A DNA stretch of 64,000 bases from Litoditis marina. Taxonomy: Eukaryota > Nematoda > Chromadorea > Rhabditida > Rhabditidae. The position numbers and the translations under genes are program-made. The DNA lies in NCBI GenBank assembly GCA_964036275.1, contig OZ038436.1, forward strand, positions 5,798,936 to 5,862,935, given 5' to 3'. The notes under the pieces were generated by a model. It was not told where the DNA came from and made no database searches. It saw only the letters and a program-made list of their open reading frames with translations. Numbering within the stretch: the first letter of the stretch is position 1; the number at the start of each line of letters is the position of its first letter. This document shows positions 22,488 through 32,871 of this stretch, in pieces.

Positions 22488-23255
22488 TTATTGGTGAAGG
22501 CGGAAATTATACAATTCGAAGTAACGATCAGATACAAACTTTTGGTCCTTATAATGCAGTTTACGGAATAAAGCATATAGGTCTGGAACATAGCCACCAT
22601 TGTCCCAGATTTGGCGAAGACGTTTTACCATTTTATCATGAAAATCATCAAATTCGACAATATCTTCACTAGCAAGGGATTCATCATCACTAGATTCTTC
22701 TGTGGGTACCTTTACAGGCGAAGTTGTTTCGGCGACGCTTTCTTTTGTTTCGGCGGGGGCTGGCGTAGTTTGTAGTGTGATCGGAACAGCTGAGGTGGCA
22801 TCTCGTTTGGCCTGTCTGGCGAGGAATCCGGCCCTTCGCTGCTCCGGAGTTTCGAACTTGCGAACATGGAAAGTAGACAATGACGAATCACGTTTCATAG
22901 CATCAGATAGATCAATAAGACGTGGAAAGGGCACATCTTCTTTGATAGATATTTTGAGTGGACGTGGAGATTTATCTTGACGGAGTTTCCCCAAACGGTG
23001 AAGTATATTGATGGACAAAGGAGAGATAGAAATCAAATTGAAGATAGAATTCACCTTTTCAGTCGTATTTGAGTCCTCTGGGAGACCGTAGATTGTAAGG
23101 CAACGGCGATCGTGGAAGCGCTGTATCTCCGATTGAATAATAGTGGAAATAGAATGGACGATGGTGTCGAGTTTCTTGTTGAGTGTTTTTATTTCACTCA
23201 AAATGGTGGAAAAATGGGTTCGAAGTGGTACCATTTTTGGACGAGGGGTTGGCAT
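22488..23255 (-). CDS. LINE ORF1-like nucleic-acid-binding protein
   Basis: A 255-residue frame starting MPTPRPKMVPLRTHFSTI. Residues 12-45 have the hydrophobic spacing of a coiled coil (ILSEIKTLNKKLDTIVHSIS). An RRM-like segment follows, opened by DRRCLTIYGLPEDS and carrying INILHRLGKLRQDKSPRPLK. A basic stretch EQRRAGFLARQAKRD and an acidic C-terminal region (EESSDDESLASEDIVEFDD) come next. This order matches ORF1 proteins of several LINE groups, which coat the element RNA and act as trimers. An earlier ATG at 23,525 would translate the minisatellite and is less likely. The frame is intact. Confidence 0.6.
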   Translation of the reverse strand: MPTPRPKMVPLRTHFSTILSEIKTLNKKLDTIVHSISTIIQSEIQRFHDRRCLTIYGLPEDSNTTEKVNSIFNLISISPLSINILHRLGKLRQDKSPRPLKISIKEDVPFPRLIDLSDAMKRDSSLSTFHVRKFETPEQRRAGFLARQAKRDATSAVPITLQTTPAPAETKESVAETTSPVKVPTEESSDDESLASEDIVEFDDFHDKMVKRLRQIWDNGGYVPDLYALFRKLHYKDQKFVSDRYFELYNFRLHQ

Positions 23256-23280
23256 ATCAATCAATCGGGAGAGGGTCACC

Positions 23281-23400
23281 TCATACGACCGAGACAAGGG
23301 GTGGACTGAGACAAGGGGTGGACTGAGACAAGGGGTGGACTGAGACAAGGGGTGGACTGAAGACAAGGGGTGGACTGAGACAAGGGGTGGACTGGGTGGA
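23281..23400 (+). repeat. 17-bp minisatellite at LINE 5' end
   Basis: About seven copies of CTGAGACAAGGGGTGGA, one with an extra A. It lies upstream of ORF1 and may be the promoter-proximal repeat of that element. Confidence 0.9.
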
Positions 23401-23402
23401 AC

Positions 23403-24942
23403 TTTTTTGTGAAAAGTGAACAATTTTCCGTATTCGCTGAAATTGGTTGTTTGTGGAATTTTTCTCCAACCAAATGTTTCGTCTAGTATACAAGACCCCG
23501 TGGTTTTAAATGTACGGTAACTCACTTATTACACTTTTGCGCCAGCAATTGCTCTCTTCGTAGGGTATCTTTTCTAGCCCACTGAGGGTGTCATCTTGTT
23601 CTAATAAACGTACAACATGGTGGTTCAGTGGTATTTTGTGGGGCAACTGTGCTGGGCAAAGACTGTAATTCCTCTAGGGAATTACTCATAGTTTCATGGA
23701 GTACAAGAAGATAGCCAAGAAGAAACTCCGATTCCAATGCCAGTTTAGAGTGTGAATACATACATATAATGAACATAACACATAAAAGTATATACAGTTT
23801 AATATGATGTATCTATTTACAATGAATATGGGGAATCACATAAAGCTCAGACTTCTGGATCTTCATTTCGTTAGTAATCGTGCGTTTTATGCGGTTTAAT
23901 TTGCTTTCGTAGCGTGAATTACATTGTACCTAAGAAGTGGGTGTAATAATCGTAAGAAAGTCCAACAACCTTCCGTTCCGTAATCGTAAGCGTAAGTGAT
24001 CCTAAAATGATCAAACTTTGCAGCGCGGCAAAGCACCGCGTTCGCGCCAATCGTAGCGTTGACGCGTCTTGTTATAGCGCGAATTTAAACCGTATATATT
24101 AAAGCTGTCGCCTGTCGCGACATACACCTTGTTCTTTCAACCAATTCAGAAACCATTTTAAACTAATAATACGTACTGTTCCAATATTGTTCAACAAACT
24201 TAAAAACTGCCAGTGAGAAAATCCGTATAACTTCACACAATACAATGGCTAACATGAGCTGTTTACTTATTTCTATTGCAAAACATGAACGAGCTAATAG
24301 GCTATGGCGTTATTTGTTATGAAAAACGTTTTAATTTTGAATATAATAATTCCATCTGTTCTGCTATAAATTCATTAGCGATTTGGTCGAAATCATTCCT
24401 ACTCACACTCCTACAGTACCCATTCAAAGGTTCCAATGACTGATTTCCATTCTGAACTTCCACTAACTCGAAAAATATGAAATTAATTTACTTTATAGAG
24501 AATCAAAATCGATAATGCGTTTTCGATAACATTTTCGGTACACAATGGCACAGAAAGTTTTGTGTTTCTACGCTTTTAAGATAATCGCTTTTAAGATAAT
24601 CGATACACACTGTTTAATAAATATTTGATTTAATTTGAAAACCAACGACCTAAAAATAACCGCAGGCTACCCGCCGGCGACACTCTGCCGACCTCTCCAT
24701 GTCGCCGGCGAGTCGCCGCCAAATTCTAGAGAAGAACAAGTACATATTATATTAGTTTACAAATTTCATTTTTGAGATACTTGCTTGTTCTCATTTATAT
24801 ACATTGGAATGACCAATGCTGATCGTTTCGCGAGAAATTGTGGCAATATGAATACAGTGTGCGACATTTGAGTGTGTGAACTCGTGTTTTTTATAATCAG
24901 TCGCTTCTGTGCTATCCCGTGTAAAACCCACTTTATGCTGGG
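23403..24942 (+). repeat. Older duplicated block C, first copy
   Basis: Matches 56,803-59,147 at clearly lower identity than A/B. The right-hand copy contains the Helentron-like insertion and lacks about 140 bp near 24,140-24,280. A third, more distant version at 13,400-13,950 (and in copy B) lacks 23,522-24,130, so that internal part may itself be an inserted element ending TTAAAGCTGTCGCCTGTCGC. Confidence 0.85.
24645..24731 (+). mobile_element. Solo end of the TA-flanked MITE family
   Basis: Carries the right-end sequence of the element at 2308-2758 (CCAACGACCTAAAAATA to AAATTCTAGAG) without the left end. A perfect 11-bp stem CGCCGGCGACA/TGTCGCCGGCG closes a 17-nt loop within it. A second copy is at 58,845-58,933 in duplicated block C. 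Confidence 0.5.
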
Positions 24943-25188
24943 TGCTTTTTGCACAGGCTTTTTGTCATAGACCGAAGTCGGGCTACCACGAACTTTCTCT
25001 TGCCCTACTTACATAATGGTGAGCAAAATTTCCAGAAACCTAGAGGTTACGATGATTTAATTTCTATGTTTGACTAGTCATGAGTAGGCTCTCCAGTTAT
25101 ACACATGTTATACACAAAGTGAGTAAGTGGATTGTAGAAAGCTATTTGAGTTCTGCCAGTACTACTCTTGTCAATGAATATCTTATTA

Positions 25189-25254
25189 TTATTCGCTTGG
25201 ATAAGAAGAACGTTCGTTTCCAATAAATAGCATATATGAAAATGTGCTGACACA
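25189..25254 (-). ncRNA. Candidate 21U-RNA locus 20
   Basis: TGTGTCAGCACATTTTCATA then TATG; CGTT puts the 5' U at 25,209 (39 nt). Confidence 0.6.
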
Positions 25255-25339
25255 TTCGTACAATCTATGCGTTTTATAGTCGCTCTTTCAGCCTAGCTTC
25301 TATCGTAGATCACGTTGCGACTCTTCCGTTGAAATGTGT

Positions 25340-26140
25340 TAAACTTTCGGGAAAAAAACATATATTTATGTATGTTCTACATTTTTTTGCCAATTTGGCT
25401 CAGATTGCTTTGGCTCAGAATGTGTGTTTGCAACGACAACTTTAGCAGGTAACTGAACTCTGTTCCCACTAAGGAATGAAATATGTAGTCTCATATGTTC
25501 ACAAGAACAGATTATTTTTGTGTAAAACTTGATAAAACATAACGTTGAACGATGTTTTGTTGCGAACAGTGTTGTTTCTATACCCTCAAGTTGTTTATAT
25601 ATGTGAAGCTGATGTTAAATAAGGAACGTTCTCAAAAACTTAAAACGCGCAACAACTAAAAAACAATTTATCTGAGTACGAACTTGTAATAAAAAAGGTC
25701 GTCTTATATATGTATTGCGGGTGAAACTTTATCTCAAAAAATTCTGTTCTGTATGTTTCGTATTACCTCTCTCGAGTTTGATAAAGCCTGGTTCGATCGA
25801 AGCTGAACAGGCGTACACATGGAAGTTGATTGGTACATCATTTAGCTAAAACTGAAAATATTCTATGAAATTTTTATGAACACCTTATGAGTTTCAGAAA
25901 CATTTGTATTTATCAAATTTAATATGAACTTACTTTTCATGTATACCTTCAAGTGGAACTCATTTGTCCCTAACAATAGGAAAAAAACTTTTTGTTGTTG
26001 ATTATAAATGTTATGTAGTATAACTTTGTCTTCGTCAAAGAAATACGGTTAGAGTAAGTGAGCAAGTGAGTTAACACATTGCCTGATTCTGCGGCGACGT
26101 GATTGAATGTTTCAGCAGGTTGGTAAAGATACGATATAAG
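25340..26140 (-). repeat. Duplicated block F, inverted copy
   Basis: Reverse complement of 52,886-53,860; the part 25,770-26,130 also matches 14,071-14,484. It includes a decayed piRNA-like promoter at 26,108 (TGTTTCAGCAGG) equivalent to the one at 14,091. Confidence 0.8.
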
Positions 26141-26509
26141 ACGCTGCAATATACATGACCCCACTAAATCCGAAAAATACACACATTTTTCGAAAATGTT
26201 GTGCAAAATACAGCAAAATACACATCGGTTGTCACGAAATTGGTTTCTCTTTTTACCATGTGTATTCAAAAACCTTGCACACGAAAAATCAACTGGAAAA
26301 TTCATACTCCCCCCCCCCCCCCCCCGGATTTCTAATCATACCTTGGTTTGTGTACTCAACCCTATTAATACAAACCACAGGGAAATGTTTTCCAAATATG
26401 AGTTTGTTTGTATATAATCGTTTTGAATGAAATGCACCATTTTAAAAGCTCATGGCAATACACAGTTATCGGAAACAGAAATCATTGCGAACCATTCTTA
26501 TTTTCTACA

Positions 26510-26990
26510 ATCTTCCGTTTCTGTACTAAAGAAACCGTTCCGCTATAATCTGATTTGACCGAAAAATTTAAACAGCTCAAGAAAGTTTCTTAATGTCTTT
26601 CCATAGCCCATGAAAAAACGTTCTAATTGAAAATCTATAAAACTTGCATAACATCAAGCAATAAAAAAAGAGAACTTGGACCATTTCACTGTGACGCGAC
26701 TTGACTTTGTTCATTTATGTTCCGATTTATTTTCATTTTGTAGTCTCTACTTATGTTGTCGTATATGATAGCAAGTTTAAAAAATATTCTTGTACCTCTA
26801 CAAGCTATTTTGAGCATTCCCCATACGCAACCCCCTTATCGGTGTCATTACGTAAGCCACTTTCCTAAGAATACGAAGCAAGATAGAGATATTAAAGTAT
26901 ATATTTTTGATAAGGGTTTTTCATTTGCCATAAGGTCAGATTGTTAACTCAAAAGTCAAAATTAGAGCGGGACGAATTCTTTGAACCCTA
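26510..26990 (+). repeat. Duplicated block D, first copy
   Basis: Matches 61,660-62,130 (ACGCAACCCCCTTATCGGTG versus ACGCAACTTCCCTATCGGTG, and a shared end AGAGCGGGACGAATTCTTT). Roughly one base in six differs by eye. No conserved reading frame. Confidence 0.8.
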
Positions 26991-27029
26991 ATTGGTGAGG
27001 GTTGTACAGTATATCCGAGATCTATTCAG

Positions 27030-27323
27030 TTAGCCGAATCTAAAATAGTCCGATTCATTGTTCTTCAAGAAATTGGGCGTGCGCGCTTGAACTCTTCTGC
27101 TAACCACTTCATGAAAGCATTTGTGGTGAAAGTTCTTTAAAAACCCTCTCTTCCCTAGTTGTATCAGCCACATTTTCGTTATGAACGCGTTATGAACAGT
27201 GGGGCGACCTTGAGTTGCGTTAACGTCTCTCAACTGAATCAGCTCAAACTCGAGAATAGTTCCGTGATGAAAGCGTTTTAGAACGCAGACGAGGGAATGT
27301 TGACATATTGAGAGGCTAATCAA
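27030..27323 (-). CDS. Hypothetical 97-residue frame
   Basis: One unbroken frame with a fairly protein-like composition: HSLVCVLKRFHHGTILEFEL, then KMWLIQLGKRGFLKNFHHKC, ending SDYFRFG and TAA. The C-terminal half is basic. No splice signals, domain or signal peptide were recognised. It lies just right of duplicated block D and could be a fragment of a transposon protein or a chance frame. Confidence 0.22.
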   Translation of the reverse strand: MISLSICQHSLVCVLKRFHHGTILEFELIQLRDVNATQGRPTVHNAFITKMWLIQLGKRGFLKNFHHKCFHEVVSRRVQARTPNFLKNNESDYFRFG

Positions 27324-27452
27324 TGGTCACCTCAAAGGGCGAGACTAGAGGTGGGAATGGGTACATCGAATCGAATGCCAATATTTTTTAAAAACAACAG
27401 TTGGATGCGAGAATTGGCATTAACCGCCTGGGATTTCTTAATGGTGGGTCAA

Positions 27453-27518
27453 TGTTTCAGTCATGCTATATAACTAAAAGGGTAGAACTGCAAACAATAG
27501 TTCGTCTACATCCTCTAG
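27453..27518 (+). ncRNA. Candidate 21U-RNA locus 21
   Basis: TGTTTCAGTCATGCTATATA; CAAT puts the 5' U at 27,498 (39 nt). Confidence 0.62.
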
Positions 27519-27877
27519 AAAAATCATATAAATACGAAATACTGAAACTTTTTAAGAAATAAGTAACATTAGTCTTTTTGGAGGGGCTTTAATTTAATAT
27601 CAATCAGTGGTATTCGGCTTTTGGGATCGTTGTAACAACCCTGGCGTCGTAAGGTTCTTGTCTGCTTTATCTGAACTGAGAGAACTTATTTTTATGATCT
27701 AATCTTTTTAACAACTGTTCACCAATAAATAATACAGCTAGCCGACAAGAATTGTGACTTGTGCACATCTACACTTTCCCGATAATTTTGCAAGATTACT
27801 TCGATTCATTCATTATGCAGAAGGAAAAGGTGACGTTCACATTCTTGTTTGCTTTTACTTCAATTATATTACTTATT

Positions 27878-27942
27878 GCACCATTTTTAGATGAACTATC
27901 AATCTACTTTGTTCAGCCAGTTCATAAAGGAGTGCTGACACA
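27878..27942 (-). ncRNA. Candidate 21U-RNA locus 22
   Basis: TGTGTCAGCACTCCTTTATG; TGAT puts the 5' U at 27,898 (38 nt). The downstream box GCAAACAAGAATGTGAAC lies at 27,834-27,851. Related to locus 9. Confidence 0.7.
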
Positions 27943-28154
27943 TTCAACCATTTTAGAAATGTAGTATACACGCCCTTATCGTCAAATTTGCTGTCACACA
28001 CAGTGGTAAACGTCCAAATGAACTGGGAGATTTCAGAACGTCTGTGTACGGGATAACAGTCAACCATTCTAATGTAGTTTTCGCTCGTTTCAAGAGATTT
28101 CTTGTGAAAACTGGGGATTATTGTATTACCTTGAGGGTTCTCTGTACAGTGTTG

Positions 28155-28220
28155 TGTTTCACGCGCATTACTTATACTGTTAGCAGCAGTCAAGTACAGT
28201 TATTCGACCTTTCATAGTGT
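28155..28220 (+). ncRNA. Candidate 21U-RNA locus 23
   Basis: TGTTTCACGCGCATTACTTA then TAC; CAGT puts the 5' U at 28,200 (39 nt). Confidence 0.62.
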
Positions 28221-28878
28221 GGTTGGAAATTTTTATGAATAATGACTCCAAATCCAAACGATAGATGGAATCAAATATTGTGTTCGTACATTTGCATATC
28301 GAGTCAGCATGGATCTCTGACGGTATGTAACGTATATGTAAACCGGTGTGAAAATGTCAGTTTTGAAACAAAATCTATTCGTTTTAATAGGAGTCGTGAA
28401 TCACGGTGAAAGCGATGTTTGAGTTGATATTTCACTAAGCACAGCATTGTAAATGAAACATTCGGTTTCGTAGCAAAAAGGATGATGAATCTAAGCCATG
28501 TTGTGAAAGCTGATCAATATGCATAAAACGTGAAAGCTGAGAATAAATGAACTCGTGAAAATGACCCAGAAAATAAAATGAAAAATTTGTTGAAAAACTA
28601 CATTTTTCCATCGTCAACCGAGTTAATTGAGGAAACGATTAGATTGTGAGGAGAAATTCAACTTCTGTGTAAGATGAAACAAAGTTAAAGTTGTGAAAAA
28701 TGTGAACAGTTTATACCTTGTTCATCTCTTTTCATCTGATGAGCGTGTCACATTATTTGGATGTAGAAAATATCCAAACTAATTGTTTTTCCAAGTTTTC
28801 GTGTATGAGCGATGTATGCACATTCTGAGTTCACATTCTTGTTTGTTCACTATTTGATTTCTCATAATAATCTAGACA

Positions 28879-28944
28879 AAAATCGGCATGTTGACTTCAT
28901 CGATCAACAAAACTAAGCTAGTATAAAAAAGAGTTGCTGCCACA
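28879..28944 (-). ncRNA. Candidate 21U-RNA locus 24
   Basis: Variant core TGTGGCA, then GCAACTCTTTTTTATAC; CGAT puts the 5' U at 28,899 (39 nt). Box GAACAAACAAGAATGTGAAC at about 28,830-28,849. Confidence 0.6.
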
Positions 28945-29252
28945 TTCAAACGAATTAAAAGTGGACATGAATATATATTTGTTCAGGATATCCCAATCTT
29001 TAAACATGCATCAGAAACCAAACACCAAGTGGAAGTAATCTGAGAACATCCTGTATTTCTGTGTCCAAAATAATAATAACGTAATCCAATGAGACTTCCC
29101 ACTTTTCCGAAATAATCTGAACAAAGCAGTGTTCCTTGACCTGTCACTTTTCGCAAGTTGACTAGGGGGGGGGGGGGGGAGAAGCCAGGTTATGGTGCAT
29201 TTGAGTGTTTCGCACTTATCACTTGATACAGCGTTTGTAGAGCGTGGTTCAG

Positions 29253-29318
29253 TGTATCACGCACTTTATAGATATGTCATGGTTCTATCTGGAGCGATCT
29301 TGCTTTCTTACGCTTTGC
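29253..29318 (+). ncRNA. Candidate 21U-RNA locus 25
   Basis: Core TGTATCA, then CGCACTTTATAG with the TATA part two bases nearer; CGAT puts the 5' U at 29,298 (39 nt). Paralogue at 59,850 keeps the geometry. A poorer promoter-like copy, TGTTTCGCACTTATC, precedes it at 29,206. Confidence 0.62.
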
Positions 29319-29799
29319 TCAATAAAAAAGCTCTTGTTTTCCGTGGTTCAAGGTTTTAGATGTGCATACATTTTTATATCGGTTCATAGGTTTAATGAAA
29401 AAACATTTAGGATTAAGTTCAGTGTTAAACAGAAACGTTGCTTTGAGAACCATCTCAACAAAACAGGTGTTTTAGAACCTTTTTCTTATTGTAAATTGGA
29501 ATTTTCATTAAGATGCTCTCAAACTTGATAAAAAAAATAAGACTGTGATTGTGATTGTGATAAACTAACTGTGATTGGAAGTACAATTGGGTGTTTTATT
29601 TGGTATTTTGACTGCAAATGCAATGACTCCAGTGTTTCCAGGAAAAACAGAAAACATTCGTGAGAGACCAATCAAACAATTTTGAAATTAATGTTCTTGT
29701 CATGAGCACCTGTATTCACAAATCAGATATAAGATATTTACTTCCATTGCACAAACCTAAAAGGGAACTGAATTTAAGTTGTTTTAGAATTGTGCATAG

Positions 29800-29864
29800 A
29801 AACACCTAGATAACGAGCAATTAACGTGTTGCCTCTAACAGCTATATAAAGGAGTGCTGACACA
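29800..29864 (-). ncRNA. Candidate 21U-RNA locus 26
   Basis: TGTGTCAGCACTCCTTTATA; TAAT puts the 5' U at 29,820 (38 nt). Paralogue at 60,457. Confidence 0.7.
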
Positions 29865-30009
29865 TTCATACAATCTTAGCTTCTCCAAACTCAGTTTATC
29901 TCGTTGTTTTTGTTGCGCTAACGGTTCATGCTTTTATCACTGAAACAGAGGATTGTCACCATTCGGGTGCTGTACTACGCGTGATTTTTACTTTTGAAAC
30001 TGACTTTTG

Positions 30010-31060
30010 AAAATAAATACAGTTTCATATTCTATCGTTGAGACGTAGAATGTTAACACATGAGTGGATTTTTTTCTTATTTGACAGTTCTTTACTTTTT
30101 CAAGTAATAAACGTTATGTTTCATTAACGTTGTTTTTTTCTGTGTTCTTTGTTTTTTGTCTGAGAAATCAGTTGAAGCCAAAAGTGCTGAAGTCATTCGG
30201 GTCTGAATGTAAATCAAGACGGTTCTAGATTGTCATTGCAGTTTTGCCGTTGAAAAACACCTAGTATCTTTAGTCGTCGCCAACAGAAAGGCGGAAGGGT
30301 ACTGTATAATTTAATTTCCGCTGTGTACGGACACAAGTCTTGGATTCATTGTCAGTTATGGACTGTCGTATGTCGTATCTCAGTGACTTCGTCTGGCTAC
30401 AAAACTTTTGCTCGCAGGTTCGATCGATGTATATCGCAAGAATATTTGCCCGTACGATAAATTTCCTAATCCACGTAGTCGTCTAACAGAGGTTTTTCAC
30501 GTGAAATTCATGTAATTTTCTTTGCGTCCTTCGCAACGCGTTATCTAAACAAGTTTATCAGCCCATGTGTTATGTGGTCTAGCGCTATCCAGAACTTTTT
30601 TGATTAATAAAATGTCTTATTGTGGTTTAAAGTTTTCTTTCCGTGTCATACCGTGAAAAACAAATTGTAATCTGTTATTGCTTGAGATCGATCTACCTCC
30701 AACTCATTCAATGTAACAAATGAAAATACCAACACTTTTGCCACAATTCTGAATGCATTCCGCTCGGGACTTTCGAGTTTTTTTTCTTTTCGTATTCAAC
30801 TTCTGAACTCGCTTATGATTCAACAAATATTCTATTCGTGTACTAATCATTCCGTAGTGATATGATTTAGTACAGTATCAAGCAACCTCGTGAAATGGTC
30901 AGGGATGTTTAGATATGTACAATTTACCACCCATGTTATGTTGGATAACAGTTGTTAGAGAGAGGAATAGAAAAATAGATCATAAAAAGTAGATCACACG
31001 TTCACATATTATTCATATTTCACTCGTATGCGTTGTCGAACAATGAGTGAATTGCAAAAT
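30010..31060 (+). other. No supported feature
   Basis: AT-rich sequence without a convincing frame, exon or repeat. A poor promoter-like relic (AAGTGCTGAAGTCATTC, minus strand) is near 30,184. Confidence 0.5.
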
Positions 31061-31078
31061 AGGTAAGACGCGTTTGCG

Positions 31079-31144
31079 TGTTGCACGCCCATTACTTGAC
31101 GGAGCAAGGTTATCCAGTGTCAGTTTTGTTCTTTTTGGTAGTAT
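31079..31144 (+). ncRNA. Candidate 21U-RNA locus 27
   Basis: Core TGTTGCA, then CGCCCATTACTTGAC; CAGT puts the 5' U at 31,124 (39 nt). Confidence 0.55.
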
Positions 31145-31799
31145 CAGCTCAGAAAAGTAGAATTTCGGGTAATATTCGGATCCCAATGTAGATAAATACA
31201 TTGCACGAGGGTAAAATATTAGAAGAACCGATATTAGAAGACAATACTTTGTTCATTAATGTACACTCAGTGTACACTTAGATTCTAAATTGAATACAAA
31301 ATATACAAGTATGATCGAACTAAGCGATTGTAACAAAATATCTCAAGGTCCACACAGTTTTCTGCGTCCCGCACGCGATGCGACAAGTTGCAAAAGTTAA
31401 TTTGTCCGCATGAAACGTCAAAAAATCTTCTAAAGGTTTGTATGGAAAGTGTTTTCAGAATCACCTATGTTAAACCCTAAAAAGTCAAAACCTTTATATC
31501 TTCTCATCTGTGTTACTATCCGCTTAACTAGATTTTGTAGGCAAAAGGAGAAGAAGACGACAAAATTATGGGGTGAATGAGCTCAATGATCACGAACATC
31601 ACAACTATACTTGCGACTTTGCAAACCTGACATCTCAGAAAGCATTGATTCTTTTTCGACGTTTTTTGAGAAACATTATCTCGAACAAAAACATATTGAC
31701 TTTTCCCACATTACTCTGCGAATATAGTTTTGACATTTCTTGACGATTGGGAGAGCCTCAACTAAAAAGATGTTTGTTTGCATTTCTAGAGCGGTTGAA

Positions 31800-31864
31800 T
31801 GTGTCAGCACTTTCTTATACACTGCCCAAACTTCATTTATCAATCATGAGTACAAATTGAACCA
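31800..31864 (+). ncRNA. Candidate 21U-RNA locus 28
   Basis: TGTGTCAGCACTTTCTTATA; CAAT puts the 5' U at 31,844 (38 nt). Box GTGAACAAGAATGTCAAC at 31,883-31,900. This shows that the TGTGTCA form also occurs on the plus strand. Confidence 0.7.
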
Positions 31865-32003
31865 AGAATACAGAATTAAAGTGTGAACAAGAATGTCAAC
31901 CGATAACGTTCGTACATTATTCATTATCGATAACAAACATGGCACATCATAAGATGTATTCATATCTTCAACATATTTTGTCACAATTTCAACTTCAACT
32001 CAC

Positions 32004-32518
32004 CGTAGTTGGAATACCTCCCACAATCCTGTCGTTTTGGTCCCGAATAACTTGATTAACGATGAAAATCATGAAACAGGTTATGATGAATAGCGCTCGT
32101 CAAAACAACATTTCTCATGTTTCATTCATTCAATAGCGCCGATTTTCCAGACGTTTGGACGCTGTTTCATGCGGCACTATTGTAGACAATATCACACGCA
32201 ATTACCAGTATAAAACAGGTCGTCAGCTTTAACTTTCGCGAGAACAAGGGAGAAAGGTAGATATAGACGATTAGCCAGCGGAACAGCGTTTTTGATCTCG
32301 AGTTCTGGATCGAAAAACGATGGCATACCGATATCGAGACACCGTGTAGAGTGAAGCTTTGATGTGTTTGATTTCACCAGAAAACCGAATTGACCAATCA
32401 CAGGCCTTGGCAACGCCCATTTGCCCCTTGCCGTAACGAAGTTACGAAAAAAGCTTAGAGCCCGCCCCTCAAACATATTCAAAAAGCCTGGATACTTTCG
32501 AAAATAGTCATTTACCAT
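32004..32518 (-). CDS. Hypothetical protein, two possible exons
   Basis: An ATG at 32,518 opens 104 codons (MVNDYFRKYPGFLNMFEG, later GKWALPRPVIGQFGFLVK and FFDPELEIKNAVPLANRLYL) up to a GTAATT donor at 32,205. A possible second exon, 32004-32095, joins in phase and reads ALFIITCFMIFIVNQVIRDQ then NDRIVGGIPTT before a GTGAGT donor; its start is strongly hydrophobic, like a membrane segment. Its acceptor (ACGAG) is poor, so the join is doubtful. The start codon lies one base from a divergent ATG at 32,520, so both frames are unlikely to be genes. No family was recognised. Confidence 0.35.
32163..32229 (+). ncRNA. Candidate 21U-RNA locus 29
   Basis: Exact CTGTTTCA core, then TGCGGCACTATTGTAG; CAGT puts the 5' U at 32,209 (40 nt). 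It overlaps the possible intron of the hypothetical gene at 32,004-32,518, on the opposite strand. Confidence 0.5.
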
Positions 32519-32519
32519 T

Positions 32520-32705
32520 ATGAAAGGGCTACGAAGAGTATGTGAAGAACTTTTAAGGAGAGATGCCGCCAGAAGTCAGGAGAGATGGAAAACAAATCCG
32601 AACAAAATGGAAGGATTAACAACCGATGCGACATCACAGGCCGGACCTACAGTACCCGCTGATTCAGAAGATATCGAAATCGATTTTGGTAGTTTTGGAT
32701 TATAA
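32520..32705 (+). CDS. Hypothetical 61-residue frame
   Basis: Reads MKGLRRVCEELLRRDAARSQ, later MEGLTTDATSQAGPTV, and ends in an acidic tail SEDIEIDFGSFGL before TAA; TAATAAAAA follows at once and could serve for polyadenylation. The frame is open upstream to a TAG at 32,505-32,507 that could be an acceptor, so this may be a terminal exon rather than a whole gene. It is back-to-back with the frame at 32,518 on the other strand. No homologue is recalled. Confidence 0.3.
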   Translation: MKGLRRVCEELLRRDAARSQERWKTNPNKMEGLTTDATSQAGPTVPADSEDIEIDFGSFGL

Positions 32706-32871
32706 TAAAAATTCGTACTTGCAGCGTATCATTTGGGATTCTTTCTAAACTTGATAATAAGTGTCAAATATAGAATATTAAACGTGTTCGAGAATCTGTA
32801 GTTTCATTTTCAACCCCCACAATCCATGTGAAAGAGGCTATTGACTAATAATACAATGAATGCGGCGGTCA

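Larger units (their letters stand above)
22278..23402 (-). mobile_element. ORF1-only LINE derivative with AAAT tail
   Basis: On the minus strand this runs from a TCCACCCCTTGTCTCAG minisatellite (23,281-23,400) through ORF1 (22,488-23,255) and about 200 bp of 3' untranslated sequence to an (AAAT)n tail at 22,278-22,297. No endonuclease or reverse transcriptase follows ORF1, so ORF2 is missing rather than merely mutated. The right edge abuts duplicated block C at 23,403. Confidence 0.6.
29230..29900 (+). repeat. Duplicated block E, first copy
   Basis: Matches 59,828-60,500 and carries two piRNA-like loci in the same arrangement (plus strand at 29,253, minus strand at 29,864). A short frame around KTFRIKFSVKQKRCFENHL is retained in both copies. 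Confidence 0.8.

Noticed and set aside
26108..26131. Promoter-like TGTTTCAGCAGG on the inverted block F
   Set aside because: No YRNT at the expected distance; a decayed copy of locus 10.
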